17,926 nt of DNA, taken from contig JAIESJ010000175.1 of assembly GCA_019746155.1 (NCBI GenBank), positions 1-17,926 on the forward strand, in the 5' to 3' direction. The notes under the pieces are model-generated. The model saw nothing but the letters and a program-made list of their open reading frames with translations. It made no database searches and was not told where the DNA came from. A program made the translations under genes and the position numbers. Origin of the DNA: Burkholderiales bacterium. GTDB taxonomy: Bacteria > Pseudomonadota > Gammaproteobacteria > Burkholderiales > SG8-41. Shown in pieces: positions 1 to 5,945 of this stretch (position 1 is the first letter of the stretch; each line of letters opens with the position of its first letter).

Positions 1-5
1 GTTTA

Positions 6-39
6 AGGAGCTTGTTGGACTTAAGTCCGACAAGCTCCT
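6..39. repeat. 34-bp near-perfect palindrome (long hairpin)
   Basis: The left arm begins AGGAGCTTGT and the right arm ends ACAAGCTCCT. All 17 positions pair through to the centre TTAA, with one G-T pair (16 with 29). As RNA this would form a very stable hairpin from either strand. It lies about 45 bp past the stop codon of the metallo-hydrolase gene, so it could be a bidirectional terminator, although no clear T-run follows. A dispersed extragenic palindrome is the other possibility. The symmetry is seen directly; the role is inferred. Confidence 0.6.
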
Positions 40-40
40 A

Positions 41-60
41 GGTCAGAACGCATTCTGATC
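41..60. repeat. Second small hairpin next to the palindrome
   Basis: TCAGAA (43-48) and TTCTGA (53-58) form a six-base stem around a four-base loop, and flanking bases extend it slightly through a G-T pair. It directly follows the 34-bp palindrome, so two hairpins stand in tandem downstream of the leftmost gene. It may be part of the same terminator or extragenic repeat unit. Confidence 0.4.
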
Positions 61-83
61 ATAGGCGCGATGCGCCTTGCAGG

Positions 84-941
84 TCAAAAAAACCCTGCCA
101 GGCCGGCACGTTCCCAGAGGCTGCCGTTCTCACGCACCCTGCGCTCGCGCGCGAGCTTGATGAGATGCGCATGGAGCGAGCGCTGTGCGACGGGGTGCAG
201 GCGCGGCGACACGTCGTCGTACACCAACGGCAGCAGCTCTTCCAGCGTCGCGGGATTCTTCCTGCTGAAAGCCTCGAGCACTTTCTGCTCGCGCTTGAGC
301 CGGTGCGCGATCAGGCGCCTGATCTCCGCCTGCGGATCGGCGATGACGTGGCCGTGTCCCGGCGCCAGCGCCGCAACGTCGATGTCGAGCAGCTTGTTGA
401 GCGAATCGAGATACGCTTTCATGTCACCGTCCGGCGGCGAGATCACCACGGTCGAACCCTGCATGATGTGGTCGCCGGTGAACAGCAGCTTCTGCTGCTC
501 GAAGAGATAGCACAAATGGTTCGAGGCATGCCCCGGCGTGTGCACCGTGCGCAGCGTGTGGCGCCCGAGATCGACGATATCGCCATGGCGCAGCACACGG
601 CCGGGCTTGAACGTCATGTCCTGCCGGCCGTCATCCTTCGCGGGCATGCCGAGCACATGCGCGCCGGTCGCTTTCTTGAGCATCTCGGCCGCCGGCGAGT
701 GGTCGAGGTGGGTATGGGTGCAGACGATCCAGCGCAGCCGGTCGCCGGCGATCCCGATCAGTTTCTGCACATGCGACTCGATCGCCGGTCCGGGATCGAT
801 CACCGCGAGGATGCGTTCGCCGACGATGTAGGTATTGGTCCCCGGTCCGGTCATGACGCCCGGATTGGGCGCGGTCAGGCGGCGGACATACTGGTTGAGT
901 TCGGTGACGACGCCCGGCACGATCGCGTTCAAATCTGCCAT
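84..941 (-). CDS. MBL-fold metallo-hydrolase, LACTB2-like
   Basis: The product is a 285-residue soluble protein with no signal peptide. The zinc-binding motif HTHLDH is at about residues 76-81. Further expected ligands follow in TPGHASNH, in GDHIMQG and in the late APGHGH segment, as in metallo-beta-lactamase-fold hydrolases. The roughly 80-residue C-terminal part, rich in Arg and Leu, fits the winged-helix tail of the LACTB2 subgroup (hydrolases or endoribonucleases). The actual substrate cannot be read from the sequence. The start codon overlaps the end of the upstream Nudix gene by 13 bases, so the two are probably co-transcribed and translationally coupled. The other possibility is a general hydroxyacylglutathione-hydrolase-like enzyme. 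Confidence 0.88.
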   Translation of the reverse strand: MADLNAIVPGVVTELNQYVRRLTAPNPGVMTGPGTNTYIVGERILAVIDPGPAIESHVQKLIGIAGDRLRWIVCTHTHLDHSPAAEMLKKATGAHVLGMPAKDDGRQDMTFKPGRVLRHGDIVDLGRHTLRTVHTPGHASNHLCYLFEQQKLLFTGDHIMQGSTVVISPPDGDMKAYLDSLNKLLDIDVAALAPGHGHVIADPQAEIRRLIAHRLKREQKVLEAFSRKNPATLEELLPLVYDDVSPRLHPVAQRSLHAHLIKLARERRVRENGSLWERAGLAGFF

Positions 942-1747
942 TTGCCCTGCCCTTCGGCGGTGGCCGCTTCCTCGTAACCGGGATCGCCCGGTAGCAGGCG
1001 CTCGCCGCTTTTACCGATGCGCGGCAGCAGCGCCGGGATCTCGCGCCGGGCGCGCATCGCCCGCATCAGACTCTGCGCGGAAGAAAAACCGGCAAACTGC
1101 TCGAGCGTTCTGACAGTGGGCGTGCGCATCTTGAATTCCCCGCTGCGATATTTGTCCAGCGCCTTTCCCGGATCTATCCACACATGGCTGATGGTCTCAC
1201 GGTTGTCGTTCAGCACGTCCTGTCCGACCGGTGCGGCCGCAACGAAAAACCGCGTGTCGTAACGACGCGGCGCGCCGACCGGCGTGATCCAGTGGCTGAA
1301 ATAAACCAGGCGGTCGGTGGCGAGCCGCAGACCCTCCTCCCGCAACAGACTGACAAACTGTTGTTCGCCGGCATTGAGCGCCTGGCGGCGGCGGCGAAAC
1401 CGCTCTATCGTGTCCGGCCGGTTAAGCAGCACCATCCCGCCACGCGCGTCATAGGTGAGCAAAACACCGGCCTCCTCGAACGATTCGCGGATGGCGGCAA
1501 TCCAGTACGCGAGCCCGCCGCGCGGAATGCCGAGCGTGCCGCTCGCCGTGCCGTCATCGAGTCCGACGCACAATGAAGCCATTTCTTCGGCGGCGTCGCC
1601 ATCGTCAAGCGCGCCGCCGGGAAAAAGATGCATGCCCGGCATGAAGCCCGAGTTGAGGTTGCGCTGCATCAGCAGCACTTCAAGCCCCCGCCTGGAATCG
1701 CGGACAAGCACGACCGTGGATGCGGGAAGCGGAACGATATCGGTCAT
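929..1747 (-). CDS. Nudix hydrolase, NUDT19-like (possible CoA diphosphatase)
   Basis: This is a 272-residue cytoplasmic protein. The Nudix box is split. The opening FPGG with its Gly is at about residues 42-45, whereas the catalytic REsFEEAG half is at 87-94, so some 30 extra residues separate the halves. An insertion inside the Nudix box is characteristic of the NUDT19/RP2 group, which hydrolyses CoA and acyl-CoA to phosphopantetheine derivatives. That substrate is inferred from family. MQRN and FPGG near the N-terminus are typical of the fold. The gene is first in a two-gene unit and overlaps the following metallo-hydrolase. No strong ribosome binding site precedes its ATG. Confidence 0.85.
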   Translation of the reverse strand: MTDIVPLPASTVVLVRDSRRGLEVLLMQRNLNSGFMPGMHLFPGGALDDGDAAEEMASLCVGLDDGTASGTLGIPRGGLAYWIAAIRESFEEAGVLLTYDARGGMVLLNRPDTIERFRRRRQALNAGEQQFVSLLREEGLRLATDRLVYFSHWITPVGAPRRYDTRFFVAAAPVGQDVLNDNRETISHVWIDPGKALDKYRSGEFKMRTPTVRTLEQFAGFSSAQSLMRAMRARREIPALLPRIGKSGERLLPGDPGYEEAATAEGQGKWQI

Positions 1748-1818
1748 CTATTTGGATTTATCTCAAAAGCCATAAAACAGCATTTAACCGCAGATGCACG
1801 CCCATCCCTCATCCCTGA

Positions 1819-1876
1819 CCCTTCTCCCGGAGGGAGAAGGGAAGCAAGCGCCTCCCCTCTCCTTTTGGGAGAGGGG
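1819..1876. repeat. Pair of GC-rich hairpins in the intergenic gap
   Basis: Two perfect stems stand side by side. The first is CCCTTCTCCC (1819-1828) with GGGAGAAGGG (1832-1841), around a three-base loop. The second is CCCCTCTCC (1854-1862) with GGAGAGGGG (1868-1876). The arms of the two hairpins resemble each other, a layout familiar from dispersed extragenic repeats of proteobacteria. The element lies between the stop of the oxidoreductase gene and the start of the Nudix gene, so on the minus strand it could end transcription of the former. Confidence 0.55.
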
Positions 1877-1894
1877 TCGGCGGTTGCATCCGGT

Positions 1895-2785
1895 TTAGTC
1901 TTTAATAAGCAGCCTGATCAGACTGGAGGTGTCGAGCCGTCCGCCGCCCCGGCTCTGCAGCCTGGAATAGAACTGATCGATCAGCGCGGTGACCGGCAGC
2001 CCCGCGCCGTTGGCGCGCGCCTCCTCCATCGCGATGCGCAGGTCCTTGCGCATGAGATCGACGGCGAAGCCGAAATCGAACTTGCCATCCACCATGGTAT
2101 GGCCGCGATTCTCCATCTGCCACGAAGTCGCCGCGCCCTTGGAAATCACGTCCACCACCCGCTTGGCATCGAGGCCGGCGCGCTGCGCGAACGCCAGCCC
2201 TTCCGCCAGCCCCTGGATCACGCCGACGACGCAGATCTGGTTGACCATCTTGGTTTTCTGCCCCGAGCCCGCGGGTCCCATCAGCGTCACGGCGCGGCCG
2301 TAATGCGCCATCGCCGGCTGGGCGATCTCGAACGCCGCCGCGTCACCGCCGACCATGATGGTCAGTATGCCCTGCTCCGCACCCGACTGGCCACCGGATA
2401 CCGGCGCATCGAGAAAATGCAGCCCGCGCGCTCGTGCTGCCTGGTAGAGCTCCATCGCCACCCGTGCCGAGGCGGTGGTGTGATCGACAAAGATGGCGCC
2501 AGGGTTCATGCCCGCAAACGCGCCGTGTTCGCCGCTGGTGATCTCGCGCAAGTCGTCGTCGTTGCCGACGCAGGAAAAAACGATGGCAGCATCCTTCGCC
2601 GCGTCTTTTGGCGTGGGGGCGTTTTTGCCACCGTACTTGGCAACCCAGGCCTCGGCCTTGGCGCGCGTGCGGTTGAACACGGTCACGCTATGCCCGGCAC
2701 GCGCAAGGTGGCCCGCCATCGGACCGCCCATCACGCCGAGGCCGATGAAGGCGAGTTTCAGTTTTTTTTGTTCGGTGTGGGCCAT
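1895..2785 (-). CDS. NAD(P)-dependent 3-hydroxyisobutyrate dehydrogenase-family oxidoreductase
   Basis: This is a 296-residue cytosolic enzyme of the beta-hydroxyacid dehydrogenase family. The N-terminal Rossmann domain opens with the dinucleotide-binding motif GLGVMG at residues 15-20. The family substrate motif DAPVSGG is at 126-132, and the catalytic Lys is at about 179 in GSGQKTKMVNQ. The C-terminal all-helical domain with the KDL segment completes the fold. Length is normal for the family. The substrate may be 3-hydroxyisobutyrate, tartronate semialdehyde or a succinic-semialdehyde-type compound; the sequence alone does not decide. No neighbour from valine or glyoxylate metabolism is present. 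The chosen ATG is seven residues ahead of the conserved beta strand and lacks an obvious ribosome binding site. Confidence 0.88.
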   Translation of the reverse strand: MAHTEQKKLKLAFIGLGVMGGPMAGHLARAGHSVTVFNRTRAKAEAWVAKYGGKNAPTPKDAAKDAAIVFSCVGNDDDLREITSGEHGAFAGMNPGAIFVDHTTASARVAMELYQAARARGLHFLDAPVSGGQSGAEQGILTIMVGGDAAAFEIAQPAMAHYGRAVTLMGPAGSGQKTKMVNQICVVGVIQGLAEGLAFAQRAGLDAKRVVDVISKGAATSWQMENRGHTMVDGKFDFGFAVDLMRKDLRIAMEEARANGAGLPVTALIDQFYSRLQSRGGGRLDTSSLIRLLIKD

Positions 2786-2844
2786 GGCAGCCGATAATCA
2801 CGTTTCAGGAAGAATGCGAACAACGGGATTTTAACCCAAGCCCC

Positions 2845-2863
2845 GCAGCCGGTGCCGGGCTGC
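2845..2863. terminator. Possible hairpin downstream of bfr
   Basis: GCAGCC (2845-2850) pairs with GGCTGC (2858-2863) across a seven-base loop, about 110 bp past the bfr stop codon on the minus strand. No clean T-run follows, so this is a weak terminator candidate. A 12-bp palindrome CCCGCCGGCGGG lies nearby at 2873-2884. The rest of the 2786-2973 gap shows nothing else I can support. Confidence 0.25.
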
Positions 2864-2973
2864 CGGCCGCCGCCCGCCGGCGGGATGCTTCAATCAGGTT
2901 GGCGAACCGGTTGCCCCGGGCAGAGAACTCGGCACGCCCTACCGCGCCGCGCCGAGATTCTTGCCGGACAAGT

Positions 2974-3438
2974 CTACATCTGCGACTGCAGATAGTTGGG
3001 AAGTCCTACTTTGTCGATCAGTTCGATCTGGGTTTCCAGCCAGTCGATGTGGTCTTCTTCGCTGTCCAGGATGCCCTCGAACAGCTCGCGGCTGACATAA
3101 TCGTTGACGCTCTCGCAGTGGGCGATCGCTTCCTTGAGCACGGGATGCGCCGACAACTCCATCTTGAGATCGCATTTCAGGCATTCCGGCACGTTCTCAC
3201 CAATCAGGAGCTTGTGCAGTTCCTGCAGGTTGGGCAGGCCTTCCAGAAACAGTATCCGCTCAATCAGCTTGTCGGCGTGTTTCATCTCGTCGATCGACTC
3301 GTGGTGCTCGTGCTCGGCGAGTTTGCCCAGCCCCCAGTTCTTGAACATCTTGGCGTGCAGGAAGTACTGATTGATCGCCGTGAGTTCGTTGGCGAGAATT
3401 TTGTTCAGGTACTGGATGACTTTCTTGTCGCCCTTCAT
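2974..3438 (-). CDS. bfr: Bacterioferritin
   Basis: This is the cytosolic 24-mer haem-containing ferritin that oxidises Fe(II) and stores iron. The protein has 154 residues, close to the usual 154-158. All di-iron ferroxidase ligands are present (E18, E51, H54, E94, E127, H130), as are Tyr25 and the haem-ligating Met52 in IDEMKHAD. I chose the internal ATG at 3438 because MKGDKKVIQYLNK aligns with the canonical start; a longer open frame upstream has no support. C86 and C89 form a CxxC-like pair not typical of E. coli Bfr. The partner bfd lies 120 bp upstream on the same strand, so iron storage and release are encoded together. Confidence 0.97.
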   Translation of the reverse strand: MKGDKKVIQYLNKILANELTAINQYFLHAKMFKNWGLGKLAEHEHHESIDEMKHADKLIERILFLEGLPNLQELHKLLIGENVPECLKCDLKMELSAHPVLKEAIAHCESVNDYVSRELFEGILDSEEDHIDWLETQIELIDKVGLPNYLQSQM

Positions 3439-3558
3439 GGCTGCGCCCCTGGAAATGATGCGCGGTACGGACATCCCGCGCACGGATTTGATTTGCCAGC
3501 GACAAGACTATCACTCGATGCAGCGCGGGGGAAGCGCCTGGGTCAGAAAAGACGATGG

Positions 3559-3753
3559 TCAGGCGGCCTGGGGCTCGAATGCCGCGAGTTGCATCTGGTG
3601 CTCACGCAGAATTTCTGCCGCCATGCACGCGCACTTGCCGCAGTTCGATGCCACGCCCAGGCCATTGCGCAGATCGGCGAGCGAGGTCGCGCCAAGCTCC
3701 GCGCACTGGCGGATTTCGGTATCGGTTACGGCATTGCAAATACAGACATACAT
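3559..3753 (-). CDS. bfd: Bacterioferritin-associated ferredoxin (BFD-like [2Fe-2S] protein)
   Basis: This 64-residue protein has the BFD-like [2Fe-2S] fold. The four cluster cysteines are C4 and C6 (MYVCICNAVTD) and C38 and C41 (NCGKC). In known systems Bfd docks on bacterioferritin and passes electrons to the ferric core so that stored iron is released under iron limitation. The gene lies just upstream of bfr on the same strand. A good Fur-box-like sequence begins about 20 bp upstream of its ATG and overlaps the start-proximal side of a putative promoter, consistent with derepression when iron is scarce. Confidence 0.95.
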   Translation of the reverse strand: MYVCICNAVTDTEIRQCAELGATSLADLRNGLGVASNCGKCACMAAEILREHQMQLAAFEPQAA

Positions 3754-3774
3754 TGGACCGGTCCGGGCTCAAAC

Positions 3775-3793
3775 AATAATGAGAATAATTATT
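3775..3793. promoter_or_regulatory. Fur-box-like operator upstream of bfd
   Basis: The site reads AATAAT-GAGAAT-A-ATTATT. It matches the classical 19-bp Fur consensus (GATAAT-GATAAT-C-ATTATC) at 15 of 19 positions by eye, and its 7-1-7 core is TGAGAATAATTATTA (3780-3794). It is 22 bp upstream of the bfd ATG and abuts the putative bfd -10 element. The surrounding 3770-3935 region is strikingly AT-rich against GC-rich neighbours. Binding is inferred, not shown. Confidence 0.7.
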
Positions 3794-3794
3794 A

Positions 3795-3821
3795 CTTATA
3801 TAATAACGATTGGCAAGTCAA
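3795..3821 (-). promoter_or_regulatory. Putative bfd promoter (sigma70-like)
   Basis: On the minus strand, TTGACT (3821-3816) and TATAAG (3800-3795) are separated by 15 bases, or 16 if TTTGAC is taken as the -35 element. An alternative pairing is TTGCCA with AATAAT at 17-base spacing. Either start would be overlapped by the Fur-like site at 3775-3793. Confidence 0.4.
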
Positions 3822-3900
3822 AAGCAAACGCTCCACAGGAGTTTCCGTAATGCTATGTTTTAATTGTACTAATATCAACACCTCTAAAATCATCAAGTGC

Positions 3901-3929
3901 TTTACAATAGGAATGAGAACGATTACTAT
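3901..3929 (+). promoter_or_regulatory. Putative hemP promoter with embedded Fur-like site
   Basis: TTTACA (3901-3906) and TACTAT (3924-3929) are separated by exactly 17 bases. Inside this promoter, TGAGAACGATTACTA (3914-3928) matches the Fur 7-1-7 consensus at about 10 of 14 positions. The -10 element ends only six bases before the hemP ATG, so transcription from here would begin at or beside the start codon. Fur bound here would block RNA polymerase directly. Confidence 0.45.
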
Positions 3930-3935
3930 TAATAT

Positions 3936-4124
3936 ATGAGCACGGATGATCAATCATCCAGGAAACTGGATCGCAAGCTGCGGAAAGCGATAAATGCCGC
4001 CACGCCCTGCCGCGTTACCAGCAGGGAATTGCTGGGTGATCGCATCGAACTCGTCATCGAACACGAGGGACGCGAATATCGGTTACGCCTCACCCAGAAC
4101 GGAAAACTGATTCTGACCGCATAA
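3936..4124 (+). CDS. hemP: Hemin uptake protein HemP
   Basis: This 62-residue cytosolic protein of the HemP family is a small factor encoded at the front of betaproteobacterial haem and TonB operons. It is reported in Burkholderia as needed for haem uptake gene expression. The signature core is the C-terminal half: ELLGDRIELVIEHEG followed by REYRLRLTQNGKLILT. The basic N-terminal region is variable, as expected. No ribosome binding site precedes the ATG and the only candidate start is at 3936; the next in-frame alternatives would cut into the core. It is followed by tonB after three bases. No haem receptor or hmu transporter lies in the window, so the partner may be elsewhere. Confidence 0.9.
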   Translation: MSTDDQSSRKLDRKLRKAINAATPCRVTSRELLGDRIELVIEHEGREYRLRLTQNGKLILTA

Positions 4125-4127
4125 CGA

Positions 4128-4763
4128 ATGGTTCACTGGCAAAAACAAAACGAGCGACACCTGTTCGCATCCGCTGCGGCGGTAGGGCTTCACGTTCTCG
4201 CCGTTATTCTGTTGCTGCAATACACGCCGGTGCGCTCGGCACTGAATCAGGCAGCGCCTATCATGGTGAGCCTGCTTCAGTCGCCCAAGATCGAACAACC
4301 GAAAGAACCGCCCAAACCCAAGCCGGTCGCGAAACAGCCCGCGAGAAAAATCGAGCCGCGGCCACTGCTCGCGGTGTCCGAACCCGTGCCCACGCCCTCG
4401 CCCATGGTCGCGCCTCCGCCACCGCCGCCGCAACCTGGGCCAGTACCGGTCGCCATTGCGCCGCCGGCGCCCGCGTCGGTCATTCCGCCGAACTTCAACG
4501 CCGATTACCTCAACAACCCGGCGCCGCCCTACCCGGCGCTGTCGCGCCGCATGGGCGAGGAAGGCAAGGTCGTGTTGCGGGTCTTCGTCAACCCGCAGGG
4601 ACTGCCGGCCCAAGTCGAGTTGCGGACCTCGAGCGGCTTCAGCCGTCTCGACAACGTGGCGCTGGAAACCGTGAGGCAGTGGAAATTCGTGCCCGCGCGG
4701 CGCGGCGAACAGTCCGTCGGTGCCTGGGTACTGGTACCGATTTCTTTCAGCTTAAGAAGCTAA
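4128..4763 (+). CDS. tonB: Energy transducer TonB
   Basis: This 211-residue inner-membrane protein spans the periplasm and passes proton-motive energy from ExbB-ExbD to outer-membrane receptors. It has one N-terminal membrane anchor (about residues 12-32, preceded by a charged cytosolic stub). A long Pro-rich periplasmic spacer (about 55-120) carries alternating Lys/Pro and poly-Pro stretches. The C-terminal TonB domain (about 130-205) has YPALSRRMGEEGKVVLRV and the terminal VRQWKFVPA block. It sits three bases after hemP and three before exbB, which indicates a single operon. The likely client in the window is the TonB-dependent receptor at 12022-14127. Confidence 0.95.
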   Translation: MVHWQKQNERHLFASAAAVGLHVLAVILLLQYTPVRSALNQAAPIMVSLLQSPKIEQPKEPPKPKPVAKQPARKIEPRPLLAVSEPVPTPSPMVAPPPPPPQPGPVPVAIAPPAPASVIPPNFNADYLNNPAPPYPALSRRMGEEGKVVLRVFVNPQGLPAQVELRTSSGFSRLDNVALETVRQWKFVPARRGEQSVGAWVLVPISFSLRS

Positions 4764-4766
4764 ACA

Positions 4767-5510
4767 GTGGATGCGCAACAAACCGTGGGCTTTGCCCATT
4801 TTCTGCAGCAGACCGACGGCCTGGGCAAGGCGATATTCGCGCTCTTGCTGCTGATGTCGGCGATGACCTGGTATCTCATCATGGCCAAAGCCTGGACCTG
4901 GTTGCTCGTTCGCCACCGCACCCGGCGCTTTCTCGGCATTTTCTGGAACTCGCCGTCGCTACAGGCGGTGGAAACCCATCTTGAAGAGCACCACCCGGAC
5001 GAACCGTTCTCCCATATTACGTGGCATGCCATCGTCGCCGCGCGCCACCACCAGCGCCACGGCGCCAACAAACTCGACGAATCGGGTAGCGCCGGGGAAT
5101 TCCTGACACGCTCCATGCGCCGCGTGATCGACGAGGAAACCGCGCGTTTCGAAGCAGGACTCACCGTGCTCGCCTCGATCGGCAGCACCGCGCCCTTCAT
5201 CGGCTTGTTCGGTACGGTGTGGAGCATCTATCACGCGCTCATCAACATCGGCATGAGTGGCCAGGGCACGCTCGACAAGGTCGCAGGCCCCGTGGGCGAA
5301 GCGCTGCTCATGACTGCCGCGGGACTGGCGGTCGCCATTCCCGCGGTGCTCGCCTACAACGCGATGGTGCGCAGCAATCGCCTGGTACTGGCCCGGCTTG
5401 ACTCGTTTGCGCACGACCTGTTTGTCTTTCTCACCACCGGTTCCCACGTCAACGATGTTGCCCCGGTAACGCCGGTAAAAACAGCATCTCTGGTAAAAGG
5501 AGCCGCCTGA
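4767..5510 (+). CDS. exbB: TonB-system proton channel subunit ExbB (MotA/TolQ/ExbB family)
   Basis: This 247-residue inner-membrane protein forms the proton channel of the TonB motor together with ExbD. It has the expected three membrane segments: about residues 17-42, then a long cytoplasmic loop, then about 132-160 (GLTVLASIGSTAPFIGLFGT) and 170-195 (EALLMTAAGLAVAIPAV). Both of the last two stretches are MotA/TolQ/ExbB family hallmarks. The start is GTG, because the nearby ATG at 4771 is out of frame. It follows tonB by three bases and is followed at once by exbD. Confidence 0.95.
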   Translation: MDAQQTVGFAHFLQQTDGLGKAIFALLLLMSAMTWYLIMAKAWTWLLVRHRTRRFLGIFWNSPSLQAVETHLEEHHPDEPFSHITWHAIVAARHHQRHGANKLDESGSAGEFLTRSMRRVIDEETARFEAGLTVLASIGSTAPFIGLFGTVWSIYHALINIGMSGQGTLDKVAGPVGEALLMTAAGLAVAIPAVLAYNAMVRSNRLVLARLDSFAHDLFVFLTTGSHVNDVAPVTPVKTASLVKGAA

Positions 5511-5511
5511 C

Positions 5512-5931
5512 ATGGCCTTCGGCGGTTTCAGCAAAAGTACCGACCCGGCGCCCATGGCAGAGATCAACATGATCCCGCTGATCGACGTGATGCTGGTGCT
5601 GCTGGTGATTTTCATCATCACCGCGCCGCTGCTCACGCATTCGGTCAAGATCGATTTGCCCAGGGCGTCGAGCAACCCGAACCAGACCAGGCCCGACCAC
5701 ATCTCGCTCGCCATCGACGCCGGTGGCCAAGTGTTCTGGAATGGCGAGCCGCTCGCGAAGTCAACGCTGCCGGCGCGCTTCGAACAGGCCGCCACCATCA
5801 ATCCGCAGCCCGAGCTGCATATCCGCGCGGACCGCACGACCCATTACCAGAACGTAGCGGAAGTAATGTCCATGGCGGCGCGCGCGGGACTCGCGCGTAT
5901 CGGCTTCATTACCGATCCCTCGCAGCCTTGA
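5512..5931 (+). CDS. exbD: TonB-system biopolymer transport protein ExbD (TolR family)
   Basis: This 139-residue protein has one N-terminal membrane helix and a periplasmic domain. The membrane segment EINMIPLIDVMLVLLVIF contains the essential protonatable Asp25 of the ExbD/TolR family. The periplasmic part has the typical ISLAIDAGGQVFWNGEPL strand pattern. A strong AAAAGGAG ribosome binding site (5495-5502) lies inside the end of exbB. The stop codon is only 14 bases before the ATG of the FTR1 fusion gene, which supports an operon of hemP, tonB, exbB, exbD and the permease. Confidence 0.95.
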   Translation: MAFGGFSKSTDPAPMAEINMIPLIDVMLVLLVIFIITAPLLTHSVKIDLPRASSNPNQTRPDHISLAIDAGGQVFWNGEPLAKSTLPARFEQAATINPQPELHIRADRTTHYQNVAEVMSMAARAGLARIGFITDPSQP

Positions 5932-5945
5932 GCCAGGACAGACCA

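Noticed and set aside
1628..2797. A 389-codon plus-strand frame across the Nudix start and the oxidoreductase gene
   Set aside because: It runs antisense to two well-supported genes and through an intergenic hairpin repeat. It shows no recognisable domain and a His/Arg-rich shadow composition.
3754..3935. A riboswitch or small RNA in the bfd-hemP gap
   Set aside because: I see AT-rich promoter and Fur-like elements but no convincing conserved fold or terminator; noted only as an open possibility.
2899..3939. A 346-codon plus-strand frame opposite bfr and bfd
   Set aside because: It is antisense to both genes and ends in low-complexity Asn/Tyr-rich residues from the AT-rich control region. 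It has no family signature.
5928..5945. TTG at 5928 as start of the FTR1 fusion
   Set aside because: It adds six residues, overlaps exbD, and is less well placed than ATG 5946, which has AGGA seven bases upstream.
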